Source of the DNA: an uncultured SAR116 cluster alpha proteobacterium
Lineage (GTDB): Bacteria; Pseudomonadota; Alphaproteobacteria; Puniceispirillales; Puniceispirillaceae
Reading direction: 5' to 3'
DNA length: 64,000 nucleotides
Assembly (NCBI GenBank): GCA_902623185.1
Contig: CACNSW010000003.1
Location: 22,911-86,910, forward strand
Position numbers and translations under genes: made by a program. The notes beneath the pieces were generated by a model. It searched no databases. It was not told the DNA's origin and saw only the letters and a list, made by a program, of their open reading frames with translations. Position 1 is the first letter of the stretch, and each line of letters starts with the position of its first letter. Shown piece after piece: positions 38,451 through 48,390 of this stretch.

Positions 38451-38933
38451 ATGACCAAACGCAGTAACTTTGCAGGCCAAGCTAGTAACAATCCAATGAA
38501 CGAGCGGCCGCATGCCAGAGCGCTGGAATTGGCGTCACTCCTCATGAGTGAGCATGGGCTGGAGGGATGGCGTGTGAAACTCGATCATGCCCGTAGGCGG
38601 GCAGGCAAATGTGATTTTACGGCACAGACCATTTCCCTCTCGCGGCACTATGTCCGTTATGCTGAAATCGATCATATTCGCGATACCATACTGCATGAAA
38701 TTGCGCATGCGTTGGTTGGAGCGAAACATTGTCACGATGCTGTCTGGCGCCAGAAAGCGCGTGAAATCGGCTGTACTGCCAACCGTTGCCACACGCTTAG
38801 CTTTTCTGCCGCGAAATGGATCATGCGATGCCCAAACGGCTGCTTTGCGGTTGAACGCCATCGCCGCAGAAAAGGACTAGCCTGTGCCAGTTGCAGAACT
38901 GCTGTGGAATTTGTTGGTGCACAAGATGTTTGA
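38451..38933 (+). CDS. SprT-like zinc metalloprotease-fold protein
   Basis: HEIAHALVGAKHCHDAVW zinc-binding motif and C-terminal CPNGCF...CASC Zn-ribbon; start trimmed to Met 38451. Confidence 0.9.
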   Translation: MTKRSNFAGQASNNPMNERPHARALELASLLMSEHGLEGWRVKLDHARRRAGKCDFTAQTISLSRHYVRYAEIDHIRDTILHEIAHALVGAKHCHDAVWRQKAREIGCTANRCHTLSFSAAKWIMRCPNGCFAVERHRRRKGLACASCRTAVEFVGAQDV

Positions 38934-39555
38934 ACTAAGTCATACCAGAATAAAGCAACTGTGTCATGCACTGGCACGTTTGCAACAGCCAAACCGGCGG
39001 TGCGTAAGCCTCTTTTTCTTTAACAAAGATGAAGTCGCGCTGTTGCGGCAAACAGCGCTGAACCAAGAATTTCGTAAAGCGCGCCCTGAAATTAATCACA
39101 AAGGCAGAGCGGTATTTCAAGATTTTGATATCTGTTTTCCCGCCCCTAGGGCCGGAGTTTTTGACCAATTAGCAACGCAGCTTGAGACAGGACTTATTAG
39201 AGCATCAGTCAGTTTGCCAAACCCGCCCCTTGCTGAGCCTCTCAATTTGTTGGATTTCGCCATTCAGCGATATCCTGTTGGCGCGCGCGGGATTGGCATT
39301 CACCGTGATGGAGTCCGGTACAGGCAGATTGTAGTGATTATCACCTTAGATGGTACGTCTCGATTGTTTACTTGCGCTGACAGGCAAGGCAAGGCAAAAC
39401 GCCGGATCAATGATTGTCCGGGGCGGCTGGTGCTTTTGTCTGCCGAAGGGTTTGCCGGCCGTTCAGGCGAGGATGCTCGCCCCTTGCATGGCGTTGATAG
39501 TGTGAATGGCGGCCGACTATCACTTGGTTTAAGGACAGCGTCAAAACCTAACTGA
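38926..39555 (+). CDS. putative Fe(II)/2-oxoglutarate-dependent oxygenase
   Basis: IGIHRDGVRYRQIVVIITLDG (HxD) ... PLHGVDSVNGGRLSLGLR (distal His and Arg) jelly-roll motifs; overlaps sprT-like stop. Confidence 0.68.
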   Translation: MFELSHTRIKQLCHALARLQQPNRRCVSLFFFNKDEVALLRQTALNQEFRKARPEINHKGRAVFQDFDICFPAPRAGVFDQLATQLETGLIRASVSLPNPPLAEPLNLLDFAIQRYPVGARGIGIHRDGVRYRQIVVIITLDGTSRLFTCADRQGKAKRRINDCPGRLVLLSAEGFAGRSGEDARPLHGVDSVNGGRLSLGLRTASKPN

Positions 39556-39736
39556 TTATACGGTCCTTAAAAAATACCTTGCCTTCACACCACGTAATTG
39601 GCACGATTAAAATTCTGGAGCGTCCATCTGCTCCTTTCATGCAGTGCTATGTTTAGTGATGGGCGCGATGATTGCGCGTTCCAGGGGGGATCCTTTTTGA
39701 GTTGCGTAGACAAAACCGCATGAAGGGAGACAAATT

Positions 39737-40354
39737 ATGCAAATCAGTGTTTCAGGCAAAAATATGGATATGGGCAATGCATTTCAGGAGCATGCCCAGA
39801 CCTCACTTAATGCTATAGTGGAGAAATATTTTCACAATGCTGTAAGTGGCCATGTGACACTTGAAAAGGCAGATTCTGGATTTACTGTAAAAACTCGCAT
39901 TGCCCTCGCGCGGCGCATAGAGTTTGAGGCGACGGGGCGGGCTGTTGACGCACATGCTGCGCTTGACGTGGCAATCGATCATGCGGAAAAGAGACTCCGA
40001 CGACACAAGAGGCGGCTAAAAAACCATCGCAATCCTATGAATAGCGTTGTTGAAAATGAGGGTATGAATGTACCCATTACTGCTTATGCCCCTTTTGAAA
40101 CGGTGATCTCATCTGAAGCGCTTGAAGATGAAGAAGAAAAAGGCAACGACGCCGGCCTGCCGATAGTTGCTGATCTATCCTATGACATTGATGTGTTGAC
40201 GGTTGAACAGGCGGTGATGCGCATCGAGTTGAGCGGTGAAACTATGTTGATGTTCCGTAATGCTGGTCATTTTGGGCTAAACGTCGTGCATCGGCGAAAT
40301 GATGGAAATATTGGATGGATTGATCCGCGCGGTACTCGGCATCTAACGGCCTAG
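39737..40354 (+). CDS. hpf: ribosome hibernation-promoting factor (long HPF/RaiA)
   Basis: MQISVSGKNMDMGNAFQEHAQTSL N-domain, RLRRHKRRLKNH, C-terminal EQAVMRIELSGETMLMFRNA domain. Confidence 0.94.
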   Translation: MQISVSGKNMDMGNAFQEHAQTSLNAIVEKYFHNAVSGHVTLEKADSGFTVKTRIALARRIEFEATGRAVDAHAALDVAIDHAEKRLRRHKRRLKNHRNPMNSVVENEGMNVPITAYAPFETVISSEALEDEEEKGNDAGLPIVADLSYDIDVLTVEQAVMRIELSGETMLMFRNAGHFGLNVVHRRNDGNIGWIDPRGTRHLTA

Positions 40355-40375
40355 GTATTATCCAACTGGGGATCG

Positions 40376-40993
40376 CTAGCCGAAAGATACAAGCTGCCAA
40401 GGACCACCAGAATCCTTGGCCCTGCCCGTTGCCATCAAACTCGTTTGCAGAACAGAAAAATTTGCCACTGCGACGCCAATTGCCCGTTGCGGTGATATCC
40501 CGAGGATGTGACTGAGGACGGCGCTGATCACTCCAGCATGAGTGATGATGATCTGTGGGTTGGTTACCGGTTGCGCCACTTTGTCATCAAGCCACCTAGC
40601 GATGCGTTTACATAGGGCGATAAAACTTTCTCCGCCAGGTGGCTGCGTGTGTGGCATGATAAATGACCAGTTGTGACGGGGGGCATCGGCAATTTCAGCC
40701 CAAACTTCGGCAAGAGGTTTGTCATGCCAGTCACCAAAATTCATTTCAACAAGCCTTTCATCAAATATCACTGATCTCGGAACAAGGTCAGCCATGAGTA
40801 GGTCTGCTGTTTGGCGGGCTCTCAGCAAGGGTGAGATATACCAGTCGGCATTTTTTGGCAGCCGATTCTTTAGCGGTGCCAGATCAAAAGGCCCCTCTTT
40901 GATAGGTGGGTCGTGCGGCGGTAGATATCCCTCGCGTTTGACTACCGGTGCGTGCCGGATGAAGTAGAACTCGGTTATAAATTGATGTTTCAT
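40376..40993 (-). CDS. histidine phosphatase family protein; candidate alpha-ribazole-5'-phosphate phosphatase
   Basis: EFYFIRHAPV, WYISPLLRARQTADLL, FGDWHDKPLAEVW motifs; adjacent to cobV. Confidence 0.87.
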   Translation of the reverse strand: MKHQFITEFYFIRHAPVVKREGYLPPHDPPIKEGPFDLAPLKNRLPKNADWYISPLLRARQTADLLMADLVPRSVIFDERLVEMNFGDWHDKPLAEVWAEIADAPRHNWSFIMPHTQPPGGESFIALCKRIARWLDDKVAQPVTNPQIIITHAGVISAVLSHILGISPQRAIGVAVANFSVLQTSLMATGRAKDSGGPWQLVSFG

Positions 40994-41853
40994 GCGCTAT
41001 ATCCGCTGTCTAGTGCGGTGATAATGCAACTTAGAATGCTGATTTCTCCCAGAAGGATTGCTGCTCCCATGACATCGCCGTTCAACCCGCCAATCTGCCT
41101 CATCGCAAGTTTGCCGAACCACAGGCTAACTGTAGTCGCTACGACGAGAGAGGCAATGCCGCCAATCTGCGGAACAAAAATCAATAGTGGGACGATCCAA
41201 AACGCCATGCCGACAAAACCACGCTTGAATTCGGGTCGGCCGATTACCATCCCAAGTTTGGCATAACTGCTAACAGGGTATAGGCAAAGCATGGCCAGTA
41301 CCTGAAAGCGAGCGCCAGCACCAACTATTGCCATGAAAATGATAAGTAACCAGCCGTCGCTTTTTTCTGCCAGCGCGACCAGCAAACCAATGCGAGCAAT
41401 AGTTGAAAGGCACAAACCCATGGCCCCATAGCTGCCAATATTGCTGTCATGCATAATCTTCGCCTTGGCGGCGGCATCGCAACCACCGCCAAACCCATCA
41501 GCAGTATCAGCCAGACCATCCTCATGCATGGCGCCGGTTAGTACCAATGTCGAGGCCAGGGCAAGTGTGGCACTAAGAATAACTGGAAGATCAAGCTTGA
41601 TACCAAGCCATAAAACCAATCCTGCAATACCACCAATGAACAACCCGACAATTGGAAATGCCCATTGCGCAGAAACAAAGTTGGGTGGAGAATCGTCATC
41701 AAACTTGTGCCAGAACACTGGAAAGCGACTTAGCAGCAAAAACGCGGCGGCAATATCAGCGCGGAGGGACTGCAAAAGCTTGCCTGTCTGTTTGTCATTT
41801 GGTTGGGTCTCTTTTGTATTTTGGCCCGTTTTTTTGCTAGTTTGTGATCTCAT
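40990..41853 (-). CDS. cobV: adenosylcobinamide-GDP ribazoletransferase (CobS/CobV)
   Basis: AAFLLLSRFPV, GAMHEDGLADTADGFGGG, MHDSNIGSYGAMGL motifs. Confidence 0.96.
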   Translation of the reverse strand: MRSQTSKKTGQNTKETQPNDKQTGKLLQSLRADIAAAFLLLSRFPVFWHKFDDDSPPNFVSAQWAFPIVGLFIGGIAGLVLWLGIKLDLPVILSATLALASTLVLTGAMHEDGLADTADGFGGGCDAAAKAKIMHDSNIGSYGAMGLCLSTIARIGLLVALAEKSDGWLLIIFMAIVGAGARFQVLAMLCLYPVSSYAKLGMVIGRPEFKRGFVGMAFWIVPLLIFVPQIGGIASLVVATTVSLWFGKLAMRQIGGLNGDVMGAAILLGEISILSCIITALDSGYSA

Positions 41854-42869
41854 TATCCCTTACTAACTCCTGCTTCTGCAAATGTTGCCATACCATTATG
41901 CGTCGCCAATGCCGCGCGGACCAGGAGCGTTGCGGTGGCTGCACCACTGCCTTCACCAAGACGCATGCCAAGATCGATAATAGGTTGTTTGCGTAGAGCA
42001 GCTGCAAGACGCAAATGTCCAGGCTCAACCGATATGTGGGAAATTTTGCAATGATCCAGCACCGATAACCGATTGCCGGCAGTCAGCGCAGATGCCGCAG
42101 CTGAACTTATGAAACCGTCAAGCATCACTGGGGTTGAGCTTAAACGAGCCGCCAAAACAGCGCCGGCAATCGCCGCTAATTCGCGACCACCATAATGAGC
42201 CAATAACGACACCGGATTATTATTTTGACAACCGTGACGTGCAAATGCTTCCTCAACAATCCTGGCCTTTCGAGCAACGCCAGCGTCGTTAAGTCCGGTT
42301 CCAGGACCAACCCATTGGTGGGCAATACCGCCAAAAAGGGCCATTGAAAGCGCAGCTGCAGCGGTTGTGTTGCCGATGCCCATTTCGCCAACAACAAGAT
42401 AATCGCAGTTGCCATTAAGCGCTTTAGCACCTGCGTTCATCGCGCTGATCACCTCATCCGAGGTCATCGCCATGCCTTCGGAAATGTCACCGGTTGGAAC
42501 ATCTAGTTGCAACGGGGTTACAGTTAAAGCCAAGCGTGCTTCACGGCAGAGTTGGTTGATTGCGGCGCCACCCGCCTCAAAATTCAATACCATCTGCGTT
42601 GTCACCTCGGCAGGAAATGAGCTGACGCCCTTCGCCACAACACCATGATTACCAGCAAAAATTAAACACTGACCATTATTGATTTGGGGCTTTACTAGAT
42701 GCTGCCACCCCGCGAGCCAGATTGCGATATCCTCGAGTTTGCCGAGTGATCCGGGCGGTTTTGTTAGTTGCAATTGACGTTCGCGTGCCTTGTCAATCGT
42801 GGAATGCGAGCACTCAGGGAGATTATTAAGAATCTCAGTAATATGATCAACAGAATAGAAAACTGGCAT
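41853..42869 (-). CDS. cobU: nicotinate-nucleotide-dimethylbenzimidazole phosphoribosyltransferase (CobT/CobU)
   Basis: QLTKPPGSLGKLEDIAIWLAGWQ, FAGNHGVVAKGVS, GEMGIGNTTAAAAL, GMRLGEGSGAA motifs. Confidence 0.96.
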   Translation of the reverse strand: MPVFYSVDHITEILNNLPECSHSTIDKARERQLQLTKPPGSLGKLEDIAIWLAGWQHLVKPQINNGQCLIFAGNHGVVAKGVSSFPAEVTTQMVLNFEAGGAAINQLCREARLALTVTPLQLDVPTGDISEGMAMTSDEVISAMNAGAKALNGNCDYLVVGEMGIGNTTAAAALSMALFGGIAHQWVGPGTGLNDAGVARKARIVEEAFARHGCQNNNPVSLLAHYGGRELAAIAGAVLAARLSSTPVMLDGFISSAAASALTAGNRLSVLDHCKISHISVEPGHLRLAAALRKQPIIDLGMRLGEGSGAATATLLVRAALATHNGMATFAEAGVSKG

Positions 42870-42905
42870 TAAACGCTCATCAACGACTGAGTAAAAAACG
42901 AAGTT

Positions 42906-43454
42906 TTATGGTTTGATTTTCTGGGCAATTCCCGCTGTTACAAAAAAGACATCGTCTGACGCCGCAGCGACCATCTGGTTTAATCGACCACTTTCATCCC
43001 GGAATTGCCGTGATAATGCGTTGTCGGGGATAATGCCAAGACCTGTTTCACTGGCAACCAATATAAGTGAAGAAATACTTTTGGCCAGATGTGCAATTAA
43101 ATTGTCTCGGTGCGTGGCAATGTCATGCTCACCAATGATAAGGTTTGTCATCCATACACTTAGGCAATCGACAAGGATTACATTGCCGGGATGATCAAAG
43201 CTCCTAAGTTTACTAACAAGGTCTAATGGCGCCTCGACAAGCAACCATTCCCGTCCTCGGCGCTTTTGGTGCAGATCAACGCGGGCTTGCATTTCCTCAT
43301 CAAAAATGTGTGCGGTCGCTAGATACACGAGTTGACCAGTGGATTGATACTGTGACTTGGCTAGTGTTTCGGCATGAAGTGATTTGCCGGATCGCGCACC
43401 ACCTAGCACAAAGCTGATTTTAGAGAGGTTCTGATTAGTACTCATTGCTGTCAT
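42906..43454 (-). CDS. cobP: adenosylcobinamide kinase/adenosylcobinamide-phosphate guanylyltransferase (CobU/CobP)
   Basis: FVLGGARSGKSLHAE P-loop, VDCLSVWMTNL, SETGLGIIPDNALSRQFRDESGRLNQ motifs. Confidence 0.96.
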   Translation of the reverse strand: MTAMSTNQNLSKISFVLGGARSGKSLHAETLAKSQYQSTGQLVYLATAHIFDEEMQARVDLHQKRRGREWLLVEAPLDLVSKLRSFDHPGNVILVDCLSVWMTNLIIGEHDIATHRDNLIAHLAKSISSLILVASETGLGIIPDNALSRQFRDESGRLNQMVAAASDDVFFVTAGIAQKIKP

Positions 43455-43534
43455 CCGATTGCGGGTTGGCCGCTGTTATCGCCTGTTCCGGGTGCAAGCA
43501 AAAGCAAAATTTTTTGGATTAGACCTTTTGACTT

Positions 43535-44560
43535 TCACAACAGCGGCGCCACTGCCAACGCGCGTTCAAAAATATCAGTGTCGACATTGCCGCCCGATAT
43601 TACTGCCACTACACACGTGGCATCGCTTGGCAGTCGTCGATCAAGTACCGCCGCCAGTGCCACCGCACCACCAGGTTCAACAGCCAGCTTAAGATGGTGG
43701 AAGGCAACTGCAATGCTTTGTAGTGTTAAGGAGTCGTCTATTGCAAAGCCGCCGGCAAGCGTTTTCTGGTTTATCGCAAACGTCATTTCACCGGGCTGGG
43801 GTGTAACTATTGCATCACAGATGGAATATTGTGAGGTGTCGGCATGTTCGCGTTTGCCGCTGTCGAGTGATCTAACGGTGTCATCATAACCCGCGGGCTC
43901 CGCCGCCCAAATTTGGGTCGAGGGCATTTTGGCGCGCAGAACTGTGCTGACACCGGCAATCAGACCACCACCACCACAACAGCAGACAAGATGGTCTGGT
44001 GTAACGCCCAGTGTGGCACATTGGGCGACAATTTCCAGCCCAACCGTCCCCTGTCCAGAGATAATGCGGGTGTCCTCATATGGCCGGATGAGTACAGCAC
44101 CAGTTTCGGCGGCCATGCGTTCGCCAATCTCTTCACGGTCCTCGTTGTAGCGGTTATAGGTTAAAACCTTTCCGCCAAAGGCACGTGTTCCTAAAATCTT
44201 GACGCGAGGCGAGTCTTCGGGCATCAGGATTGTCGCTTCGAGGTTGCGCGATTTCGCGGCTTTAGCGACACCTTGAGCATGGTTGCCACTCGAATAAGCA
44301 AAAACTCTTTTCACATCATCATTAAGCGACCATATGGCGTTGCTCGCACCGCGCAGTTTAAATGAGCCGGTATGTTGCAAATTTTCCGGTTTAATGAGTA
44401 ACCGAAAACCAAGGTAATCATTTAGTATTGGCGACTCCATGAGCGGGGTGGTAATAATGTGGGGTGCTATGCGCGTAGCCGCTGCCTCGATCATTGTAAG
44501 GTCGATTTCGCTTGCGGCTTCAATGCTGGTATGTTCGTCTGTCATCAACGCGTGCTCCAT
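43535..44560 (-). CDS. threonine/serine dehydratase, fold-type II PLP enzyme
   Basis: GSFKLRGASNAI PLP-Lys motif, SSGNHAQGVA, CCGGGGLIAG; no C-terminal ACT domain. Confidence 0.92.
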   Translation of the reverse strand: MEHALMTDEHTSIEAASEIDLTMIEAAATRIAPHIITTPLMESPILNDYLGFRLLIKPENLQHTGSFKLRGASNAIWSLNDDVKRVFAYSSGNHAQGVAKAAKSRNLEATILMPEDSPRVKILGTRAFGGKVLTYNRYNEDREEIGERMAAETGAVLIRPYEDTRIISGQGTVGLEIVAQCATLGVTPDHLVCCCGGGGLIAGVSTVLRAKMPSTQIWAAEPAGYDDTVRSLDSGKREHADTSQYSICDAIVTPQPGEMTFAINQKTLAGGFAIDDSLTLQSIAVAFHHLKLAVEPGGAVALAAVLDRRLPSDATCVVAVISGGNVDTDIFERALAVAPLL

Positions 44561-44732
44561 TCTGTTAACGTATCGAGGAGTGGCTTAAAACTAAACCGCT
44601 ATTTCTTTCAGAACAACGGTTCTAAAGGGTTGCTTGGGGATTATTTTGTTGGGTTGTTTTTGATCGTTTACCCGCTTATTTTGAGAGAAGAACTTACCGG
44701 GTGGTTCACTCACTCCTGTGATGGAAAAGAAA

Positions 44733-45635
44733 ATGACAGATCAGAACGCAATACCTAAATTTGCTGGATCTTACACTGCTCTCATAACTCCTTTCATCGA
44801 GGGCGAAGTGGATGAATCTGCGTTTCGAAAACTTGTCGATTGGCAGATTGAAAGTGGAACGAACGGGCTTGTTCCTGTCGGCACCACTGGTGAATCGCCG
44901 ACGTTGTCGCATGAGGAACATGACAGAGTAATCGAAATCTGCATCGATCAGACAGCTGGCCGTATACCAGTGATTGCCGGCGCTGGATCAAACAGCACCT
45001 CTGAGGCAGTGCGACTGGCTGAGCACGCTGCTAGTGCCGGCGCAGATGCCGTGCTTATTGTCAGTCCTTATTATAACAAGCCAACACAGGATGGGCTTTA
45101 TCGCCATTTCACTGCTGTTGCCAGAGCTATAAACGTTCCTGTGATTGTCTACGATATTCCAGGGCGTTCGATTGTCCGTGTAGATGACGACACGATGGTC
45201 CGAATGGCAGATCAACATCCCAACATATGCGGAATTAAGGATGCAACGAGTGACGTCTCTCGTCCACCAAAATTGCTTTCAATGTTTGGTAATGGGTTTT
45301 CGCAAATGTCGGGTGAGGATGCTACAACTCTTCCCTATTTGGCTGCGGGTGGTCATGGCGCAATTTCGGTTACTTCCAATATCGCACCGCAACAGGTTGC
45401 TGATATGCATAATGCTTGGGGAGTTGGCGACATAGCCACCGCCCAGGAATTGAACCGACGCCTGATGCCGGTGCATCACGCCATGTTCTGCGAGGCAAGT
45501 CCGGGGCCGGTCAAATATGCGGCGGAGCTTTTGGGAATTTGCGGCTCTGAGACAAGGTTGCCTTTGTGTGAGATCGCGGAAAGTAGCAAAGAGCAGGTCA
45601 AGGCAGCTCTGATAAATGCCGGGCTTTTAGTATAG
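44733..45635 (+). CDS. dapA: 4-hydroxy-tetrahydrodipicolinate synthase
   Basis: GSYTALITPF, VGTTGESPTLSHEEH, VSPYYNKPTQDGLYRHF, GIKDATSD motifs; start trimmed to Met 44733. Confidence 0.97.
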   Translation: MTDQNAIPKFAGSYTALITPFIEGEVDESAFRKLVDWQIESGTNGLVPVGTTGESPTLSHEEHDRVIEICIDQTAGRIPVIAGAGSNSTSEAVRLAEHAASAGADAVLIVSPYYNKPTQDGLYRHFTAVARAINVPVIVYDIPGRSIVRVDDDTMVRMADQHPNICGIKDATSDVSRPPKLLSMFGNGFSQMSGEDATTLPYLAAGGHGAISVTSNIAPQQVADMHNAWGVGDIATAQELNRRLMPVHHAMFCEASPGPVKYAAELLGICGSETRLPLCEIAESSKEQVKAALINAGLLV

Positions 45636-45696
45636 ATCATTTGCTGCCTAGCTTCGGGGTTTATGGTAGCTGTTGAACGACGGTTAGAGGCACATA

Positions 45697-46164
45697 ATGG
45701 CCACAGGACATATCACGACTGGCAGAATCGCAGAAAACCGAAAGGCGCGGCATGAATATGAAATCGAGGATCGTATCGAGGCCGGCATTATTCTGCAGGG
45801 TACCGAGGTGAAATCATTGCGTGCTGGCCGTGCTAGCATTGCGGAGTCCTATGCCGGCGAGGATAATGGACGACTAATGCTATTTAATGCGAATATACCT
45901 ATTTACGAGCCAGCCCGCGTAAATCATGAACCAAAACGGTCGCGCGAGTTGCTAGTCAAGATTAAAGAACGGAATAGGCTTCTGGGCTTGGTCAGGCGCG
46001 AAGGAATGACGTTGGTTCCGCTTAACCTTTACTTCAATGAACGTGGTCTCGCTAAACTGCAAATAGGCTTGGCTAAGGGGCGAAGGAAGCAAGACAAACG
46101 TCAGGCGGCTAAGGACCGAGACTGGGGTCGTGAAAGAGCACGCCTGTTGCGCGCCAAGGGTTGA
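45697..46164 (+). CDS. smpB: SsrA-binding protein
   Basis: [42 protein letters not shown]-terminal [17 protein letters not shown]. Confidence 0.98.
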   Translation: MATGHITTGRIAENRKARHEYEIEDRIEAGIILQGTEVKSLRAGRASIAESYAGEDNGRLMLFNANIPIYEPARVNHEPKRSRELLVKIKERNRLLGLVRREGMTLVPLNLYFNERGLAKLQIGLAKGRRKQDKRQAAKDRDWGRERARLLRAKG

Positions 46165-46183
46165 TTAACGGTGACTTATTTGG

Positions 46184-46879
46184 TCAGTCCGTCTTTAGAG
46201 CGCCCAAGCTGATCGTAATATCCTTAAAAATAGAGCTAAACATTTCATCGGTTAGGCGTCCGGTTTGGGTGTTGTAGCGAGAGCAATGATAGGAGCTAAT
46301 AAGTTGGTATTTGCCTGCAATCAAATAATCACTTCGATGGGCGAACGGGTAGTCGCTCAATCGACATCCAAAGCAACGAAGAACCGCGTCATGGGCCAGT
46401 TTGCCAAGCGCACAAATGGTCTCAAGGTTGGCCATTGCGGCGATTTCACGTTTCAAGAATGGCCGGCATGAAGCAGCCTCAAACGCGGTAGGTTTATTCT
46501 TTGGTGGCACGCAACGAACAGCATTCGTGATGCGCACATCCTCAAGAATTATCCCATCATTTGCATGACCGTTATAGGTACCAGTTGCCAATCCAAAACG
46601 ACAAAGCATTTGATAAAGGTACCCACCTGCTGAGTCGCCGGTGAAAGGACGGCCAGAGACATTTGCCCCTTTTAATCCGGGTGCTAGTCCAACAATCAAA
46701 AGTCGTGCTGTGATTGGACCAAAAGCATCAACTGGAGCATTGTGCCAATGCGGATGAGACTCACGATATTTTTTTCGAAAGCGACATAGACGCGGACACT
46801 TGCAACAATTTGATGTTGGTGGTGTAAAGCTGGATGCCGTTGTTATCAGGTGTTGATCGGAGTGATCAGTCAGTTGCAT
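46184..46879 (-). CDS. type-5-like uracil-DNA glycosylase
   Basis: CCKCPRLCRFRKKYR, LLIVGLAPGLKGANVSGRPFTGDSAG, TNAVRCVPPKNKPT, SYHCSRYNTQTGRLT motifs; start trimmed to Met 46879. Confidence 0.9.
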   Translation of the reverse strand: MQLTDHSDQHLITTASSFTPPTSNCCKCPRLCRFRKKYRESHPHWHNAPVDAFGPITARLLIVGLAPGLKGANVSGRPFTGDSAGGYLYQMLCRFGLATGTYNGHANDGIILEDVRITNAVRCVPPKNKPTAFEAASCRPFLKREIAAMANLETICALGKLAHDAVLRCFGCRLSDYPFAHRSDYLIAGKYQLISSYHCSRYNTQTGRLTDEMFSSIFKDITISLGALKTD

Positions 46880-47432
46880 CTTCGTTGCTTTCTGGTTTTT
46901 GCCGAGGAGGCCGGGTAATCTGCTCGCGAATGTTCTCCATTTCGATGAATTCATCAGCCATTCGACGCAGTGAGTCTGCGACCATCGGCGGAGAGGTTTT
47001 GGTGCTTGATACAACGGTGACTTTCACTGCCATGCCCTGCACATCCTCAAGCAGACGGCAAAAATCTCCATCGCCCGAAAACAACACCGCATGGGTAATA
47101 TGCGGTGCAAGTTTCAGCATATCGAGCGCTAACTCCATATCCATATTACCCTTAACCCGCCGCTTTCCCGTATCAGGGTCAGTAAACTCTCGGGTTAATT
47201 TGCTGACTACGGCATAACCATTGTAATCCAGCCAGTCGATCAGGGGCCGCAGCGGAGAGAACTCTTGATCCTCCGGCAGGGCAGTGTAATAGTATGCTCT
47301 AAGCAGGTTTGTGTCTTTTGCAAAAAAACTGCGCATCCTTGCATAATCAACATCCATATTTAACGCACGGGCGGCGGCATAAAAATTTGAACCATCGATG
47401 AAAAGAGCGGTGCGCTCATAAGCGGTAGTCAC
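46866..47432 (-). CDS. NYN domain (LabA/DUF88) protein, putative nuclease fold
   Basis: TALFIDGSNFYAAARALNMDVDYARM, LFSGDGDFCRLLEDVQ motifs. Confidence 0.92.
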   Translation of the reverse strand: MTTAYERTALFIDGSNFYAAARALNMDVDYARMRSFFAKDTNLLRAYYYTALPEDQEFSPLRPLIDWLDYNGYAVVSKLTREFTDPDTGKRRVKGNMDMELALDMLKLAPHITHAVLFSGDGDFCRLLEDVQGMAVKVTVVSSTKTSPPMVADSLRRMADEFIEMENIREQITRPPRQKPESNEDATD

Positions 47433-47681
47433 GGTTGGTTTATTCCTATTTTAAAAAGGTAGTCAGATAAATCTGCTAGGCGGATTATTCGGCTGCATGA
47501 AATAAAATTTTTGTCAGACCCACATTTCCGAGCCATCTTTAGAAAGGTAAAAGTAATAAACACGCCATCTCTTTTGTCCAGTAAAATTGAAAAGTGAACT
47601 ATAAAGTTGATAAATTTGTACTAATCCCCACTTCCTATATTTGTCCAATTTCTGGTTGTCATTATTACTAAGGAAAAATCA

Positions 47682-48215
47682 GTGAAAAATACCATTACCC
47701 AAATTATCCTTGGAATCGGTGCTAACCTCGCCGCCGATGGCTATGAGACACCTCAACAGGGATGTGCGGCGGCAATAGGGTTGCTTGCCAAGCATGATAT
47801 TCGGGTTCTGGGTCAATCCCGATGGTTTGAGACAGCGCCATTGCCAATTTCGGATCAGCCCCTGTTTGTCAATGCGGTGATTTTAGCCGAGACTGCGCTG
47901 ACTGCAGCGGGCACGCTATTGGCGTTGCATCAAATTGAAAACGAATTCGGGCGCACTCGGAATGAGCGCAACGAGGCGCGTGTTCTGGACATTGATTTGG
48001 TCGACTTTGGAGGCACGGTGACAGATCGAGAGGACTTGATACTGCCTCATCCTCGAATGCATGAACGAGCCTTTGTTCTGTTGCCGCTGAGTGATGTTGC
48101 ACCTGATTGGGTGCATCCAATCACCGAATACAATCTTGCTACACTCATTGCGGCCCTTCCAAACGACCAGATGATTCGCCCAATGCACTTTGATACGTCA
48201 CTCAGCACTTACTAA
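47682..48215 (+). CDS. folK: 2-amino-4-hydroxy-6-hydroxymethyldihydropteridine pyrophosphokinase
   Basis: GTG start; SRWFETAPLPISDQPLFVNAV, ARVLDIDLVDFGG, LPHPRMHERAFVLLPL motifs. Confidence 0.96.
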   Translation: MKNTITQIILGIGANLAADGYETPQQGCAAAIGLLAKHDIRVLGQSRWFETAPLPISDQPLFVNAVILAETALTAAGTLLALHQIENEFGRTRNERNEARVLDIDLVDFGGTVTDREDLILPHPRMHERAFVLLPLSDVAPDWVHPITEYNLATLIAALPNDQMIRPMHFDTSLSTY

Positions 48216-48390
48216 GGTCAAAAGTGGTGTTAAGCCCTCTTGCCAGTAAGGTTAAATTGTTATATTGAACAGTCAAAATTTAGTGTATGTTCCCTGCGTA
48301 AGAAAAACGCAATTTGCAGGGCAATTAAATCGTCACAAGGCACTGTGGCGGCCCTGGTCAAATAGTTGGCCTGGCAGAATGGAGAGCCTA

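Noticed and set aside
39595-39620. Possible sigma-54 promoter (TTGGCACG...) upstream of hpf
   Set aside because: The -12 TTGC element is not found at the correct spacing after the -24-like GG
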